A stretch of 34,663 nucleotides of DNA. Source: Planctomycetota bacterium. Lineage in GTDB: Bacteria; Planctomycetota; Planctomycetia; Pirellulales; Pirellulaceae. The stretch lies in assembly GCA_024277285.1 (NCBI GenBank), contig JAJRVM010000216.1, forward strand, positions 1-34,663. The letters run 5' to 3'. The position numbers were made by a program, and so were the translations under genes. Positions 34,415-34,663 of the stretch are shown here, in pieces. The notes below the pieces were generated by a model. It had not been told where the DNA came from, made no database searches, and saw nothing but the letters and a program-made list of their open reading frames with translations. The first letter of the stretch is position 1. Every line of letters starts with the position of its first letter.

Positions 34415-34663
34415 CCAGACAGTCTGATTTCGACTTGTAGCTTGGGATTCCATCCCGAGCATGAACAGGTTCAAGCCTCCAGAAAGCCATCTATTGCCAC
34501 CGAGCCAGGAACGGAGGCTCAAAGAAACCAGACTCAAAGAACCACAAAGAACCAGACAGTCTGATTTCGACTTGTAGCTTGGGATTCCATCCCGAGCATG
34601 AACAGGTTCAAGCCTCCAGAAAGCCATCTATTGCCACCGAGCCAGGAACGGAGGCTCAAAGAA
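34415..34663 (+). repeat. 137-bp tandem repeat running off the window
   Basis: Positions 34415-34526 read identically to 34552-34663, with a 25-bp joining segment containing AAAGAACC units. Each unit starts with CCAGACAGTCTGATTTCG, whose AGACAGTCT is palindromic. The second unit is cut by the window end, so the copy number is unknown. Minus-strand open frames here only reflect the repeat. Confidence 0.92.

Noticed and set aside
34331..34627. Minus-strand frame with the same peptide start appearing twice
   Set aside because: The duplication of the peptide simply mirrors the 137-bp tandem repeat; no ribosome site or family match.

Overview
The window looks like chromosomal DNA of a planctomycete, probably from the Pirellulales side of the phylum. 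This is inferred from gene content and repeats, because no rRNA or other marker gene is present. Supporting signs are a DUF1570-type protein, a PQQ/BamB-like propeller protein, a PhoPQ-activated-pathogenicity-related (PqaA) family protein, many exported proteins of unknown role, wide intergenic gaps and many short dispersed repeats and hairpins. I see no tRNA, rRNA, CRISPR array, transposase or phage gene.

Layout. 1-8 kb: an exported thioredoxin-fold protein with an N-terminal DUF2092-like domain, a membrane acyltransferase of the HGSNAT/DUF5009 type, a Tat-exported tandem alpha/beta hydrolase (-) and an altronate-dehydratase-family enzyme (-). 8-11.3 kb: a 5'-truncated small protein, an ankyrin-repeat lipoprotein and a PqaA-family protein. 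12-20.5 kb: a stress-response block with hsp20, hsp20 and dnaK (+), then an NtrC-type sigma-54 activator (-) divergent from a soluble hybrid histidine kinase with PAS, HisKA, HATPase, REC and HPt domains (+). 20.5-25.4 kb: a PQQ-like beta-propeller protein, an exported protein with a Ser/Arg-rich tail, a TerB-like small acidic protein (-) and a SAM methyltransferase. 25.6-27.9 kb: tdh-kbl, the two-step threonine-to-glycine pathway. 28.3-34.4 kb: an S9 peptidase (-), a DUF1570-like protein interrupted by an in-frame TAG, a 64-residue protein, an outer-membrane-barrel-like protein and an exported protein of unknown function. A 137-bp tandem repeat runs off the right end.

Most interesting reading. 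The hsp20-hsp20-dnaK operon and the hybrid kinase gene are each preceded by a textbook sigma-54 -24/-12 element (TGGCACG-N4-TTGCAT). The gene for a GAFTGA-bearing sigma-54 activator lies between them. I infer a local phosphorelay (kinase to NtrC-type regulator) that switches on a chaperone operon and its own kinase through sigma-54, in place of the sigma-32 or HrcA/CIRCE control usual elsewhere.

The second theme is non-coding structure. There is a family of hairpins with a constant CTTGT-type pentaloop and unrelated but self-complementary stems. A nested palindrome at 22343-22521 holds a 25-bp perfect stem. A roughly 110-bp dispersed repeat occurs in four copies plus a fragment. One 104-bp exact duplication has an 11-bp motif at its edge inverted between copies.
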